The position numbers were made by a program, and so were the translations under genes. Shown here one piece after another: positions 1-10,999 of a DNA stretch of 64,000 nt; position 1 is the first letter of the stretch; every line of letters starts with the position of its first letter. The notes below the pieces were generated by a model. The model was given only the letters and a program-made list of their open reading frames with translations, was not told where the DNA came from and made no database searches. Source of the DNA: Molossus alvarezi (Eukaryota > Chordata > Mammalia > Chiroptera > Molossidae); contig CM073887.1 in the NCBI GenBank assembly GCA_037176705.1, positions 62,085,001-62,149,000 of the forward strand, read 5' to 3'.

Positions 1-919
1 AGAGTCAGACACCCTAATGCTTGATGGTGACCCTGGTGTTGTGTGTGGTGCTGAGGGCCCTCCTCACCCTGCAGGGAGGCTGAGAGGTCCAGGGACTCAA
101 GAGCCACATTGGTGCTACTACAACCAGCAACAAGCAAGTCTGACTCCCTGACCAATGGCCATCCACCAAACCACTGCTGCTGTCCCCTACCTGTGACCCA
201 AAATGCAAGGAGAGCCACAGGAAAGGTGCCCAAAACAAGCAGGTGCTCACTAGGCAATACAGCCCCCATGGCTAAGGGGGTAGACTTGCTGTCCAGGCAC
301 AGGGAAGCCACCAGAGCTATGGTTAAAGACTGAAAACCAAGGACAGGCATTTCTGTTCACTCTTTCTCAAGCTCCCCACTAAAAGGCATGAAGAGGAAAG
401 AGAACAAGAGAACAACATATAACACTAGAGTAGAAATACAAGCATTAACTGTCCTATAGGATCTAAGAAAACGGAGTCCCAGGCCACAGAATCCTGAGGC
501 CTAGGGGTTGGAGCCTCAGGGACCTCAGAGGAGAAGCTCCTGCCAGGCTGTTCCTGAGAAGCCCTGCTCTGGAACATGGTCTGCTGCAGAGCCCACAGCA
601 TGTCCAGGACAGAAGGAGCTCAGGCCTTCTCCAGGTGCTAGGAGCTCAGGCCTTCTCCAAGTGCTCGGGCCACACCTGGATGACAAGATAAACAGACATG
701 TGGGCAGGAAGAACAGACATGTAGACAGGAGGAGCAGACATATGGCCTTGGGAAAAGAGGAAACAAGAGGGGCCCTCCACAGGAGTCAGAAAGGCCCAAA
801 GGAAAATCCTGAGGAGGGTGGGGCTTCTAAGCAACAAATGTCAGGCTCTAAAATGGAGACAAAAATGCATTTGAAAAGAAAGAGAGACTGTAAGGGATTA
901 AAACTTTAACTCAACAACA
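1..919. other. ELL intron 6, mostly unassigned
   Basis: No gene seen. It holds a 26-base tandem duplication (614-639 and 640-665) and three 21-base units based on ACAGACATGT (691-745). No repeat family was recognised. Confidence 0.6.
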
Positions 920-1217
920 AAAACACCAGTCTTAATATCTTCAGAAAGACAAAGGACTTGGATAAACATCTCTCCAAAGAAGATACACAAATGGTCAATA
1001 AACACATGTGAAGGTACTCAACATCATTCTTCACCAGGGAAATGCAAATCAAAACCACAATGAGATACTACTTCATACCCACTAGGATAGCTAGACTAAA
1101 AAAAAGAAAGAAAGAAGAAAAAATAAGTGTTGGTGAGGATGTAAAGAAATTAAAATTTTTGTGCACTGCTGGTGGGATGTAAAAAATGCAGTTACTGAGA
1201 AAGAGCTTAATGTTTTT

Positions 1218-1437
1218 CTTTTTTTTTTCAAATACCTTTTTATTGATTTTTTTAGAGAGAGGAGATGGGAGAGAGAGAAAGAAACATCGATGTGAGAATT
1301 ACATCAACCGGCTGCCTCCTGCACACTCCCCACTTGGGATCGAGCCTGCAAACCAGGCATGTGCCCTGACCAGGAATTAAATCGGACCTCTTAGTCCATG
1401 GGATGACCCTCAATCCACTGAGCCACACCAGCCAGGT
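1218..1437 (-). mobile_element. Ves SINE inside L1
   Basis: Antisense copy with the tRNA-like head at 1437 and the T-tail at 1218. It is flanked by diverged direct repeats GAGCTTAATGTTTTT and GAGTTTAGTGGTTTTT of the host L1. Confidence 0.85.
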
Positions 1438-1679
1438 GAGTTTAGTGGTTTTTCAAAAGGTTAATCCCAGAATTATCATATGGCTCAGCAATTCCACTCC
1501 TTGGTATGTGTCTAAGAGAACTGAAAATCCACATCCACACAAATCCTTAAACACAAATGTTCATGGTAGCACAATCACACTAAGAACAATCCAGGTGCCC
1601 ATCAACAGTTGAATAAATAAACAAAATGTGGTCCATCCACATAATAGAATATTATTTGGCCATAAAAAAGAATGAAGCA

Positions 1680-1937
1680 GCCCTGGCTGGTTTGGTTCAA
1701 TGGTTAGAGTGTCAGCCTGTGGTCCAGAGAGACCCAGGTTTGGTTCTCGCTAGGGGCATGTACTTCGGTTGCAGTTTGTCCCTGGCCCTGATTGGGTCAT
1801 GTGGGTGGCAGCCACTCGATGTGTCCCTTTCACGTCAATGTTTCTCTCTCTCTCTCTCTCTCTCTTCCTCTCTCTCCCTCCTACTCTGTCTGAACAAAAA
1901 GTGGAAAAATGTCCTCGGGTGAGGATAGAAAAAAAAA
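1680..1937 (+). mobile_element. Ves SINE inside L1
   Basis: Full-length copy: head CCCTGGCTGGTTTGGTTCA, (CT)n stretch, tail AATGTCCTCGGGTGAGGATA plus A-run. The host sequence AAAGAATGAAGCA is duplicated on both sides. Confidence 0.92.
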
Positions 1938-2275
1938 AGAATGAAGCACTAACTTACGCTACAACCTAGATGAAACTTCAAAACATTGCAATGAGTAAAA
2001 GAAGCCAGACACAAAAGGCCACATGGTGTATGATCCCATTTACACGAAATGTCTAGAACAAACAAATCCATAGAGACAGAAAAAGAACTGCCAGGGGTTG
2101 GGGGAGTGACCGCTAATGAGGAGAGTCTCCTTTGGGGTGAAAATGTTCTGGAATTAGAGGTGATGGCTGCACAACACTGTGAATGTGCTAAATATCAATA
2201 AGTTGTACACTTTAAATAAATAGGTGACTTTGTGTTAAATGAACTGTATCCCAATAAAGTTATTTATAAAAAATA

Positions 2276-3216
2276 TTCTTAGAGTAGATGACATCACTCC
2301 CATGGATAAGAACAAGATGCTACAAAAAGACAACAGGAAGAACTCTTGGGGACTAGGAATGATGGCCAAAAAGACAGTTTGGGAGAAACAAAAATAAATC
2401 TCCTAAAAGAAAAAAGAGAGAGAAAAGATAACAAGGAAGACAATGGGAAGAGTCTATGAGTATAGTGCCCCAGTGGCAGAATTAGAGGAAGCAGGAGGAA
2501 GGACATTTGAAACCTTTTCATAACCACACACAAGTGGGAAAGACAGGATTTTTCAGACTACAAGGGCCATGGTGCCCTGTCCCCACCCCATATCATCTGT
2601 GAACTGTCCATGTGGATGTGCACAGGGCTGGGTAGGGAACCTCTGAGGACTATTTCAAAACATACACACACACCCCTTACACATATACTTGTATGCAAAC
2701 ATACACATGGGCTACTAACTCTCAGCCATACCCCTTCCTGGGAACTCAGTGAGAACAAGACCCTGGGATCTGGGAACTCAGACACCTGGTAAGAGGCTCT
2801 GAAGGAAGGACAGAGAGGAACAGCCTCACTGTGCCCCTCACTACCTCAAAGCACTTGGGTGGAGGTAATCAGCCATTTTAACACTGGACTTTTGACCAAA
2901 AACTGTGTGATGAATAAAAACACCTGCAGGAGGGGACAGGGCCAACCTGACATGTTTAGCTGGGGCAACAGAAGACCACCAGAGAGGGAATATTGGGGGA
3001 TGGAAGTGTCTCTTCTACAGAGACAGTCTCCTCTCAGCTTCCTAGCACCTAGAAACCTTGGACAGCCAGAACAGGGGCCTCAGCCTGGTGGCTTGGGGAT
3101 GAGTGCCCTGCAGGGCTCAGGAGGAACTTGGAGTTCACCTAGAGTGGCCCCAACTCAGCTTTGCTTTCTAGATGCAATTATTGCTTTAAATAGCCAAACT
3201 TAAAAGAGGAAAAAAT
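2276..3216. other. intronic, nothing recognised
   Basis: A weak CA-rich patch at 2660-2710 is the only structure seen. Confidence 0.5.
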
Positions 3217-3452
3217 CCTGGCTGGTTTGGCTCAGTGGTTGGAGCATCGGCCTGCGGACCAAAGAGGTGTGGGTTCGATTTCAGGCAAGGGCATGTACCT
3301 CAGTCCCTGGCCCTGGTCAGGGTTGTGCGGGAGGTAACTAATCAATGTGTCTCTCACACCAATGTTTCTCTCTCCCTCTCCCAATCTATCTGAAAATCGA
3401 TGGAAAAAAATCCTCCAGTGAGGATTAAAATAATAATAAAATAACATAAAAA
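3217..3452 (+). mobile_element. Ves SINE
   Basis: Sense copy with head CCTGGCTGGTTTGGCTCAG, a diverged body and tail CCAGTGAGGATTAAAATAAT. It lacks the usual long CT run. Confidence 0.85.
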
Positions 3453-3993
3453 CATATTCTTGTGTGAGAATTTTTAAAAAAGGAAAAAAACCTTCATAAA
3501 GATTTCCAAGTCTCTGAGAAGTCACTTAAGGACTAACTTGTGATCAGCCAGCTCCTAGGCTAGGAACAATCGAGAAGGAATCAGTGGCTAGCTGACCAGG
3601 CCATTTACCCACTCCTTCCAGAGCCTCCTAGGCCACTTCTGACCTCTGGTCCTAATTAACCCTCAATGGGATGCATTTGACCTGCTTAGTCATGTCTACG
3701 GGGAGCTCTGTTTTACTTTGTCTGCTTCACATTCTTAAATGGTTCTAAGAAGGAAGCAGCCTCCTAAGTAATAGCCAGTTCATGGGAAGGGGTGGGCTGA
3801 GGCCACACAGCGAGGGCTTGCCTTTTCCCCAGTAGGAGGTCAAGGTGGGCTGCCCAGTCATGGGGAAGCCAGCCAGAGAATCCCCAGGGACCTTTCCACC
3901 TAGTTCTTGGCCCTGAAGCCTATGGGACTAGGCAAGACCACCCCAGCATCCTGGGGATAAGATCTGCCCTGAGCCCAGAACAGGTGGCCTTAC

Positions 3994-4118
3994 CTGACAA
4001 GCATTCGCTTTAGCAGCTGCTGGTCGCTCTCTGAGTAGCCAGGCCAGTCCTTCTGCACATCCTTGTACACACAGTCCTTCAGTGTGCACGTGCCATCCTT
4101 GGCATTCAGATTGGCCAC
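3994..4118 (-). CDS. ELL: ELL coding exon 6 (residues 246-286)
   Basis: This 125-base exon encodes VANLNAKDGTCTLKDCVYKD followed by VQKDWPGYSESDQQLLKRML, then V and two bases (AG) of an Arg codon. The acceptor is TGTTGCAG and the donor CAG|GTAAGG. The DGTCTLKDCVYKDVQKDWPGYSE block closely matches ELL and is the end of the conserved N-terminal domain. The next exon, which carries the long low-complexity middle of ELL, lies beyond position 1 of the window. Confidence 0.97.
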
Positions 4119-4313
4119 CTGCAACACAGAGCCAGTGTAACTTTGTGGGAAGCTTGGAGGGTAGAAGGCCTGGAGGAAGACAGGCAGACCTAGAAGGGAA
4201 GAGGACAGCATCCTCGGCACCAGGTCCAGATACACACATCTTTAACAGCTATGGTCCAGACTGCTCTAAAAAGGGGGTCTACCATCTATGAATCCCGTCA
4301 CCAGCCTCATCCC

Positions 4314-4606
4314 CTGCTATGGACTGAACATGTATCCCTGCAAAATTCATGTTATGGTATGTGATAGTATTTGGAGATGAGGCCTTTAGGATGTGTTTAG
4401 ATCATTAGAGTGAAGCCCTCATGATTGGGATTAGTCTCCTTATAAAAGAGGCTAGAGAGCTCCCTTGCCCCTTCTGCCATGTAAGGAGGACACAGTGTGA
4501 AGATGTTTATGAACCAGGAAGGGGTCCTTCACCAGCCACCCAATCTGTCAGCACCTTGATCTTAAATGCCTAGTCTCCAGAGCTGTGAGAGATGTCTGTT
4601 TCTAAT
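4314..4606 (+). mobile_element. solo MaLR (MST/MLT1-like) LTR
   Basis: Begins CTGCTATGGACTGAACATGT and carries the blocks GTATTTGGAGATGAGGCCTT, TTATAAAAGAGGCTAGAGAG and TTCTGCCATGTAAGGAGGAC that mark mammalian MaLR LTRs. No internal viral genes lie beside it. Confidence 0.8.
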
Positions 4607-4668
4607 TTATTTTTTAAAAATTATTTTTTCTTGAGATAGAATCTGGATATTTTATTTCTGGTTTTATT

Positions 4669-5033
4669 ATTTTTTAAAATCCTCACCTGAGGGTATTTCC
4701 CACTGATTTTCAGAGGAAGTGGGAAGGAGGGAGTAGGAGAGAGAAACATCAATGTGAGAGAGACACATTGCTTGGTTGCCTCCCACATGATCCCAACCAG
4801 GGCCGGGGATCAAATCACAACCAAGATATGTGCCCTTGCCCTGGCCAGTCTGGCTCAGCGGTTGGTGCGTGGGCCTGTGGACCAGAGAGTCCCAGGTTCG
4901 GTTCCTGCTAGGGGCACATACCAAAAGAAAAGAAAAGAAAAAAAAAAAAGATATGTGCCCTTGACTGGAACCAAACCCACAATTCTTTGGTCCATGGGCT
5001 AACGCTCTAACCGCTGAGCCAAATCGGCCAGGG
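4669..5033 (-). mobile_element. Ves SINE hosting a second mini-Ves
   Basis: Antisense Ves with target-site duplication CTGGTTTTATT (4658-4668 and 5034-5044). It is split by the head-only copy at 4838-4947. Confidence 0.88.
4838..4947 (+). mobile_element. head-only mini-Ves
   Basis: Contains only the tRNA-like head (A-box TGGCTCAGCGG, B-box GGTTCGGTTCC) ending AGGGGCACATACC, then its own A-rich tail. Flanked by AAGATATGTGCCCTT (4823-4837 and 4948-4962), which proves independent insertion. Confidence 0.88.
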
Positions 5034-5039
5034 CTGGTT

Positions 5040-7320
5040 TTATTTTGAAACTTATCTTTATTGTTGACAGTACTATAGATGTCCCCTTTCCCCCCGCCAT
5101 TGGTCCCCCTCCTCCCTACTTGCGCCCCACCTCCTGCCTTCCCTTTGAGGTTCCTCAACCTAACAATTAATTTATACTTCTTAATCCCTTCATTTTTTGC
5201 CCCCCACCCCAATCTGGCAACCAACAAAAACTTCTGTTTCCATGAGTCTGTTTCTGTTCTGCTTGTTCATTTTGTTTGTAGATTCAATTGTTGATAGGTA
5301 TGTATTTATTACTATTTTATTGTTCATATTTTTGATCTTCAAGAAGACCCTTCAACATTGCATATAATACTGGTTTGGTGGTGGTGAACTCCTTTAGCTT
5401 TTTCTTGTCTGGGAAACTCTTTATATGCCCCTTGATTCTAAATGACAGATTTACAGGATATAGTAATCTTGCCTGTAGGTCCTTACTTTTCATCATTTTG
5501 AATTTTTTGTTGTCTTTTTGGTACATGCCCCTAGCAGGAATTGAACCCGGGACTCTCTGGTCCGCAGGCTGACACTCCAACCACTGAGCCAAACCGGCCC
5601 GGGCCATTTTGAATATTTCTTGCCACTACCTTCTGGCCTGCAGTTTCTTTCGAGAATTTGGCTGACAGTCTTATGGGAGCGCCCTTGTAGGTAACTGTTT
5701 TTCTCTTTCTGCTCTTCAGGGTCTGTCTTTAACCTTTTGCATTTTGATTATGATATGTTTTGGTGTGGACCTCTTTGGGTTCATCTTGTTTGAGACTGCA
5801 CTTCCTGGATTTGTATGTCTGTTTCCTTCACCAAGTTAAGGAAGTTTTCTGTCATTATTTTTTCAAATAGGGTTTCAATTTCTTGCTCTCTTCTTCTGGC
5901 ACCTCTATGATGCGACTGTTGGTTTGCTTGAAGTTGTCCCAGAGGCTCCTTACACTATCCTCATTTTTTAAATTCTTTTTTGCTGTTTTGATTGAGTGCT
6001 TTTTGCTTCCTTATATTCCAAACTGATGGTTTGCTTCTCAGCTTCACTTACTCTACTATTGATTCCCTGTAAATTATTTTTTATTTGTTTAGTACACCCT
6101 TTATTTCTGACAGGTCCTTTTTTATGCTCTTGAGGTCCTCACTAAGTTCCTTGAGCATCCTTATAACCAGTATTTTGAATTCTACCTCTGTTAGAGTTCA
6201 ATTCTGCTTATCTCTGTTTCATTTAGTTCTTTTCCTGGAGTTTTGTTCTGTTCTTTCATTTGGAACATGTGTCTTTGTCTTCTCATTTTGGCTGCCTCCC
6301 TGTGTTTATTTCTGTGTACTAAGTAGAACTGCTGTCTGCTAGGCTTCATAGGTGTCCTGTAGGGTTCAGTGGCACAGCCTTCATGATCATCCCAGCTGGG
6401 CCCTTGAGGTGTACCCCTTTTGTGGACTGGACTGTACACTCTTCTGTTGTAATTGAGTCTGGATTGCTGTTGGCACGTCAGTGGAAGGGATTTACTCAGG
6501 TTGATCAGCTGTAAGGACTGGCTGTGCCCACTAACCACTGACCACCTCAGAGGAGCAGCTGTGCAGGGGCCCACCACATAAAGCAAGACTTACTTCAGCA
6601 GGTTCTGGTACCCACTGAGTCCATTCCTTGAATGTCTCTTGTGGAGATGGCTGAGCGGTGGTACTGACATGGTCTGAAGTCCAATGGGTGTACTGGCTCT
6701 GGGACAAGGTCAGCCACTGTCTGTGTTCTACTTGGGGCCAGCAGGCATAATGCTACAATGCGATCTACATATGGCTGCTTCTTGTGCTGTGCTTGGAGGT
6801 GCCCACACAAAGCCAAGCTGTGAACCAAGCCTCGCTGCTTCTAGTGCCAGGCAGGCCTGCGGCCATTTAACAAGAGGTGTAGGGCTCCTTGAGGCCAGAT
6901 GCTGCTTGTTTGAGAGAATTTAAGAGCCACCCAGTCCATGAGACTGTTTCAGTAGACTAAATAGATGAAGACACCCCTCTAGGATTTACAGCTACCAGGG
7001 CAGAGTAGCTGGAGCCTGGGTGCCGGGTGAGGGGTGCCTCTAGGGGCCAGACTGAACCCATCTTCCATTCACCAGCCATCTCTACTCCCACTGGTTAACA
7101 AAGACTGAATTGGTCTCCAAGATGGTTTTCAAAGATGGGTTTAAAGCATCTGCCTTAAGGGTGCTTGAAGTTTTGAAGGCTGCTGCCCTGAAACTAGCAC
7201 TTCTGTGACGGTCTCGCTGGGTGCGCTGGGTGCCCTGGTCTCCTGGACATGCATGTGTAGCTGTGTGTTGCTATTTCTCCCTATTGCTAGGTTCTAAGAG
7301 AACTCCATGTCACAATGATG
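5040..7320 (-). mobile_element. old L1-lineage element, HAL1-like
   Basis: Read antisense, 3'UTR-like sequence (5040-5340) runs straight into text known from L1/HAL1 5'UTR-ORF1 regions, such as CTCCTTTAGCTTTTTCTTGT and GTTGTCCCAGAGGCTCCTTA. No ORF2 wording is seen between. All frames are broken. The outer boundary near 7270-7320 is soft. A mini-Ves splits it at 5504-5604. Confidence 0.6.
5504..5604 (-). mobile_element. head-only mini-Ves
   Basis: Antisense head-only copy with the same 3' break as the copy at 4838 (read sense: AGGGGCATGTACC then A-rich). Flanked by CATTTTGAAT at 5494-5503 and 5605-5614. Confidence 0.85.
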
Positions 7321-7339
7321 TCCACAAGTAGAATTTTTT

Positions 7340-7591
7340 ATTTTTTTTATCCTCACCCGAGGACATTTTTCCATTTTTTGTTCAGATAGAGCAGGAGGGA
7401 GAGAGAGGAAGAGAGAGAGAGAGAGAGAGAAACATCGATGTGAAGGGACACGTCGAGTGGCTGCCACCCGCACAACCAACCAGGGCCGGGGACAAACTGC
7501 AACCGAGGTACGTGCCCTTAGCGGGAACCGAACCCGGGTCTCTCTGTACCACAGACCGATGCTCCAACCGCTGAGCCAAACCGGCCAGGGC
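7340..7591 (-). mobile_element. Ves SINE
   Basis: Nearly consensus full-length antisense copy from TATCCTCACCCGAGGACATT to AACCGGCCAGGGC. Target-site duplication AGAATTTTTT. Confidence 0.92.
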
Positions 7592-7671
7592 AGAATTTTT
7601 TTTTTTTTTTTAAAGACAATCATCAGGTGCCAACATCAAGATTACTCAGATGTTGGAATTATCTGGTAAGA

Positions 7672-7917
7672 ATTTTTAAAAAATCCTCACCCAAGAATAT
7701 GTTTTATCAATTATTTAGAGGATAAGGAAGGAAAGAGGGAGAAGGGGGGGAGGAACAGAGAACAGTAATGTGCGACAGAAACATTGATTGCCTCACAAAT
7801 GCACCCCAACAGGAATCAAACCTGCAACCCAGGAATGTGCTCTGACCAGGAATTGAACCCCGTAACTTTTTGGTGTATGAGACAATGCTTCAACCAACTG
7901 AGCCACACCGACCAGGG
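7672..7917 (-). mobile_element. Ves SINE, diverged
   Basis: Older antisense copy with a G-rich stretch in place of the GA run and head ending CTGAGCCACACCGACCAGGG. Confidence 0.8.
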
Positions 7918-7924
7918 CCACAAG

Positions 7925-8205
7925 GAACATTTTGAACAGTTGGGTAATATTCCACTGAATGGCTACATTGTATTTACTTAAACATTTTTCTTCTGTTGGA
8001 CGCTGATGTGTTTCCAGTTTCTCTGTAGCATAAACAGACATCACCATGTGTAGGCTTTTCCATACAGGCAAGTTTTCTTTAGCTAGCTTCAGAAGTGGAT
8101 AATGGGTCAAAAGCTCTTAATGTTCTCTATGGCCTTTGATATTTTACTCAAATGCTCTCCAGAAGAGCATCCCACCCATCAACACTCCCACCACCCATGA
8201 TGATG
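7925..8205 (-). mobile_element. probable L1 fragment
   Basis: Antisense wording resembles the L1 ORF2 end (AATATTCCACTGAATGGCTA, GTTTCCAGTTTCTCTGTAGC, AACACTCCCACCACCCATGA). It is very diverged. Confidence 0.45.
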
Positions 8206-10487
8206 AACCTATAGATTTCTTTGAAGCCTAGTCAGCCCTGGAGGCAGATGATTTAAATATCTGCTTTAAATGTTTCCACAAAAGGAAGAGAGAAGGCTTC
8301 TTTGAGGAGCACAATTTTGTCAGTGCTGCTCATCAGATACCTGCTCATGTGGGGAGGTTGATGAGCCTAGGCGAGTTGTAGCCCACAGGGTTCCTGGAGA
8401 CTTTCCCCTTTCCCAAGTTGACAGGGCCCTGCTGCCCCCCACAATCACTGGGGAGAACTATCTGGGTAGTGAACACTGAAGCACAAAACAGATGGGGTCA
8501 TTCAGGAGAAATCTAAGTGAACACAAGGAGGTTGCTCTGCCTGCAGATGCTGGCTGGGCTGCCTCCAGGAGGTTGCCAACCCAAGCTGAGTGGAGAAGCC
8601 ATAGTCCCTCACAGTGCCTAGTTCCAAAAGGACCCGGAGCAACAAGAGCATCTGGGGGTAAAAAACAGAGCAGGTGCTCCAGGCAGGTCCATCTCAACAC
8701 CCCCAGACCCATCTCCAGAAAATGGAGACTGGCGTCCTGCTGCGTCTGAGGGTAAACCTCAGGTGTAACTGTGTGCTCAGTCAGCTAAGTTTCACACTTC
8801 GCGTCTGAGGGGCTCTTGTGTTTCTTCTTCATTCCAGGCACAAACAGGGCAAGAGGGGAAGATAGGAGCAAGGGCATTCCTAAGAACACCACACCAAAGG
8901 CTGAGGGCTCAGCCAGACAGAAGTGAGGGCTGTAGGCACATCCAGGGGCGGGTGTGCCTCCCCTCCGCCTGTGTCTTCAGTCTTAACTCACATCTGACAA
9001 CTCCATCAAACTCCCCTCAGTCTTACCTTGGTCTCCCCATGCTACAGAAAAAGGTTTTGGCGGCAACCAGCCCAGGGGAAGGGCCTTACATATGCTTCCC
9101 TTAAATTTGCAAGGACAAGGCTGACTTGTTGACTTTCCAAAGAACTGAGCCCGCTGGGAAGGTTGTTCCTGGTTCTGCAGCTTTGGCAAGCCCCAGAGCC
9201 AACTCCTGAACTCTCAGGGAGAAAAATCACTGCTCGGTCCTCGCCAGCACAACCTATGAGCAGGGGATGGTGCCTCAGGGGGCCAAATCTGCACAGAGGT
9301 ACCTGCCCAGTGAATGGACATGGGAGGTCCCAGCGTACTAGTGATATAAGATGTCCGCAATTACCAAGGCCCCTGGAACACAGGAGATGTCTTCCTAGGC
9401 AAAGGGTGGGGAAGCACCTGCCCATGAGCCCCCAGAGATAATGGGTGGGCCTAGGCCCCAGCCCAGAGCTACGACTATGCATAAAATGAAGCTCCATCTT
9501 TTCCATGGGAGAAGACTGTAGAGGCCTTTTTTCCCCACCCCTGCCCTTTTCCAAGAATTTGCTAGTGGGGGACTGATAAGGGTAATGAGGGACCCCAGCC
9601 AGAACATGAGTGTCAACATCCTCCTACCAAATGTGCTACGTGGTTCACAAGAACCTTGAGTTGCACTGAGGAAGGGGAAAATGAACACCTAGAGGCCCGC
9701 TGAAGAACTTGGCAAACACAAAAATTCATCCTCAGATACAGCTACCATCTTGGCATGGGCTTTCTGCCACAGGAGGTGCTGGCCAAATCCCCAGAGAGTT
9801 GGAGGCAGAAAGTTGGAAGGACAGAGGAGCTGGTAGAGGATAACCAGAGAGGCTTGACCACACCTCCTCCCCGGGATGCTGGCATCACTGTCCTCACAGC
9901 AACATAGTGAAACAGCATCCACATGGCCTAGCTGATGTGGTGAAGCCAGAACAAGCCACTTACTTCCTAGGGCCCCTCCAGCTATCTCCTGGAGTCCTGG
10001 GAACCAGGGCAGGACCTCGAGAAGGTGGCTGGGCTCACCTCACTTGTTCCAAAGTCCAGGCTGTTTCTTAGTATCAGGCTCCACCTGCCAGCACCTTGTT
10101 TCCACCAGGTAAGCCTTAGGTTCCACAAGAGGTGCTACAGTCATGCCTGAGCCATGGACGGAAACTAGAAGGTCCAAAAGTGAAGCCTCCTGCTGGGAGT
10201 CACAGCTGGTGAGTGGCTCTCACTAGCTAACGAATGTGCATCTCTTGGTTTCACTCAATTCTAAAAGCTTGTTTAACTGAAGTCTTAGATCTCCTGTGCA
10301 GTGCCCACTGCCTACGTGTTAGCAGATGTCAAGGAACATGGTGTTGTTGCGGCTTTAAGCTGACCCTTAAGACACAAGACAGTAAATGCCCACTCCCAGG
10401 CCACTGTATGTCCAGACCAACTGCAGAGGCTTCTCACAGGCTAGCTGGACCCCACCTGACCCGAGCCAGCCCTGGGTAAGCATGCAC
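8206..10487. other. ELL intron 5, unique sequence
   Basis: About 2.3 kb without a recognisable repeat or exon. Open frames here (for example 9042-9554 minus) show no known domain. Confidence 0.5.
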
Positions 10488-10753
10488 CTGCTGGAGGAGG
10501 CTGTCCAATGTGTCCTTGTCTGCCTGCGCCAGGCCATCCTTCTGTAGCCGCAGCAGCAGTTCAGCCTTCCGGTAGGGCCTCAGTGCCAGAAGATGCAGCA
10601 CCCGGTCACGGAAAGGCCTCTGAGATATCCCACCGCCCCCGCTAACACCACTCTTCTTGATGGCACTTGCCAGGTTGATGGGGGTTGCCCGCTTCCGGGA
10701 AGGTACGGTATCCGTTGCCCCTGGGGCTGGTTTCCGAAACTGAACCTTCTTGC
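10488..10753 (-). CDS. ELL: ELL coding exon 5 (residues 157-245)
   Basis: This 266-base exon completes the Gly codon and encodes 88 residues from KKVQFRKPAPGATD to KDTLDSLLQQ. A basic, Ser/Gly-rich linker (about residues 175-202) is followed by the highly conserved segment SQRPFRDRVLHLLALRPYRK, which with what follows resembles a winged-helix-like part of the ELL N-terminal domain. The acceptor is CTCATTGCAG. The donor is CAG|GTGCATG, which is poor because it lacks the usual A at +4 and G at +5. Compared with recalled human ELL, the SG-rich linker is about three residues shorter (KKSGVSGGGGISQRP here). Confidence 0.97.
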
Positions 10754-10999
10754 CTGCAATGAGAACCATGGTGATAAGTTAAGAATTAAAGGGGTTGAGA
10801 GGGTGGCCATGGTGTCGCACTGCCTGGGGCTGATGCCAAGTTCCTGAGTGTGGAAAGCAATGGCCAACAGTACCTGCCAAGCCAGCATGTCCAGCCCAGC
10901 CCACTTGCTGGGGATCCAGAGTGGCTGAGAGCGCCACCTGCTGACCACATACAGCTTACTGGACACTGGCAAGCTCAGAAACGGAATCCGCAGGAAGTA

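Larger units (their letters stand above)
920..2275 (+). mobile_element. L1 3' end, split by two SINEs
   Basis: This is typical L1 ORF2 end plus 3'UTR wording, for example AATGAGATACTACTTCATAC, CAGCAATTCCACTCCTTGG, GATGGCTGCACAACACTG and a tail ending AATAAAGTTATTTATAAA. Two Ves SINEs interrupt it (1218-1437 and 1680-1937). There is no intact reading frame. Confidence 0.85.

Noticed and set aside
4667..5227. 186-codon minus-strand open frame
   Set aside because: It is composed of a Ves SINE and the edge of an L1-type element.
9042..9554. 170-codon minus-strand open frame in ELL intron 5
   Set aside because: Low-complexity translation with no recognised domain, splice support or codon pattern.
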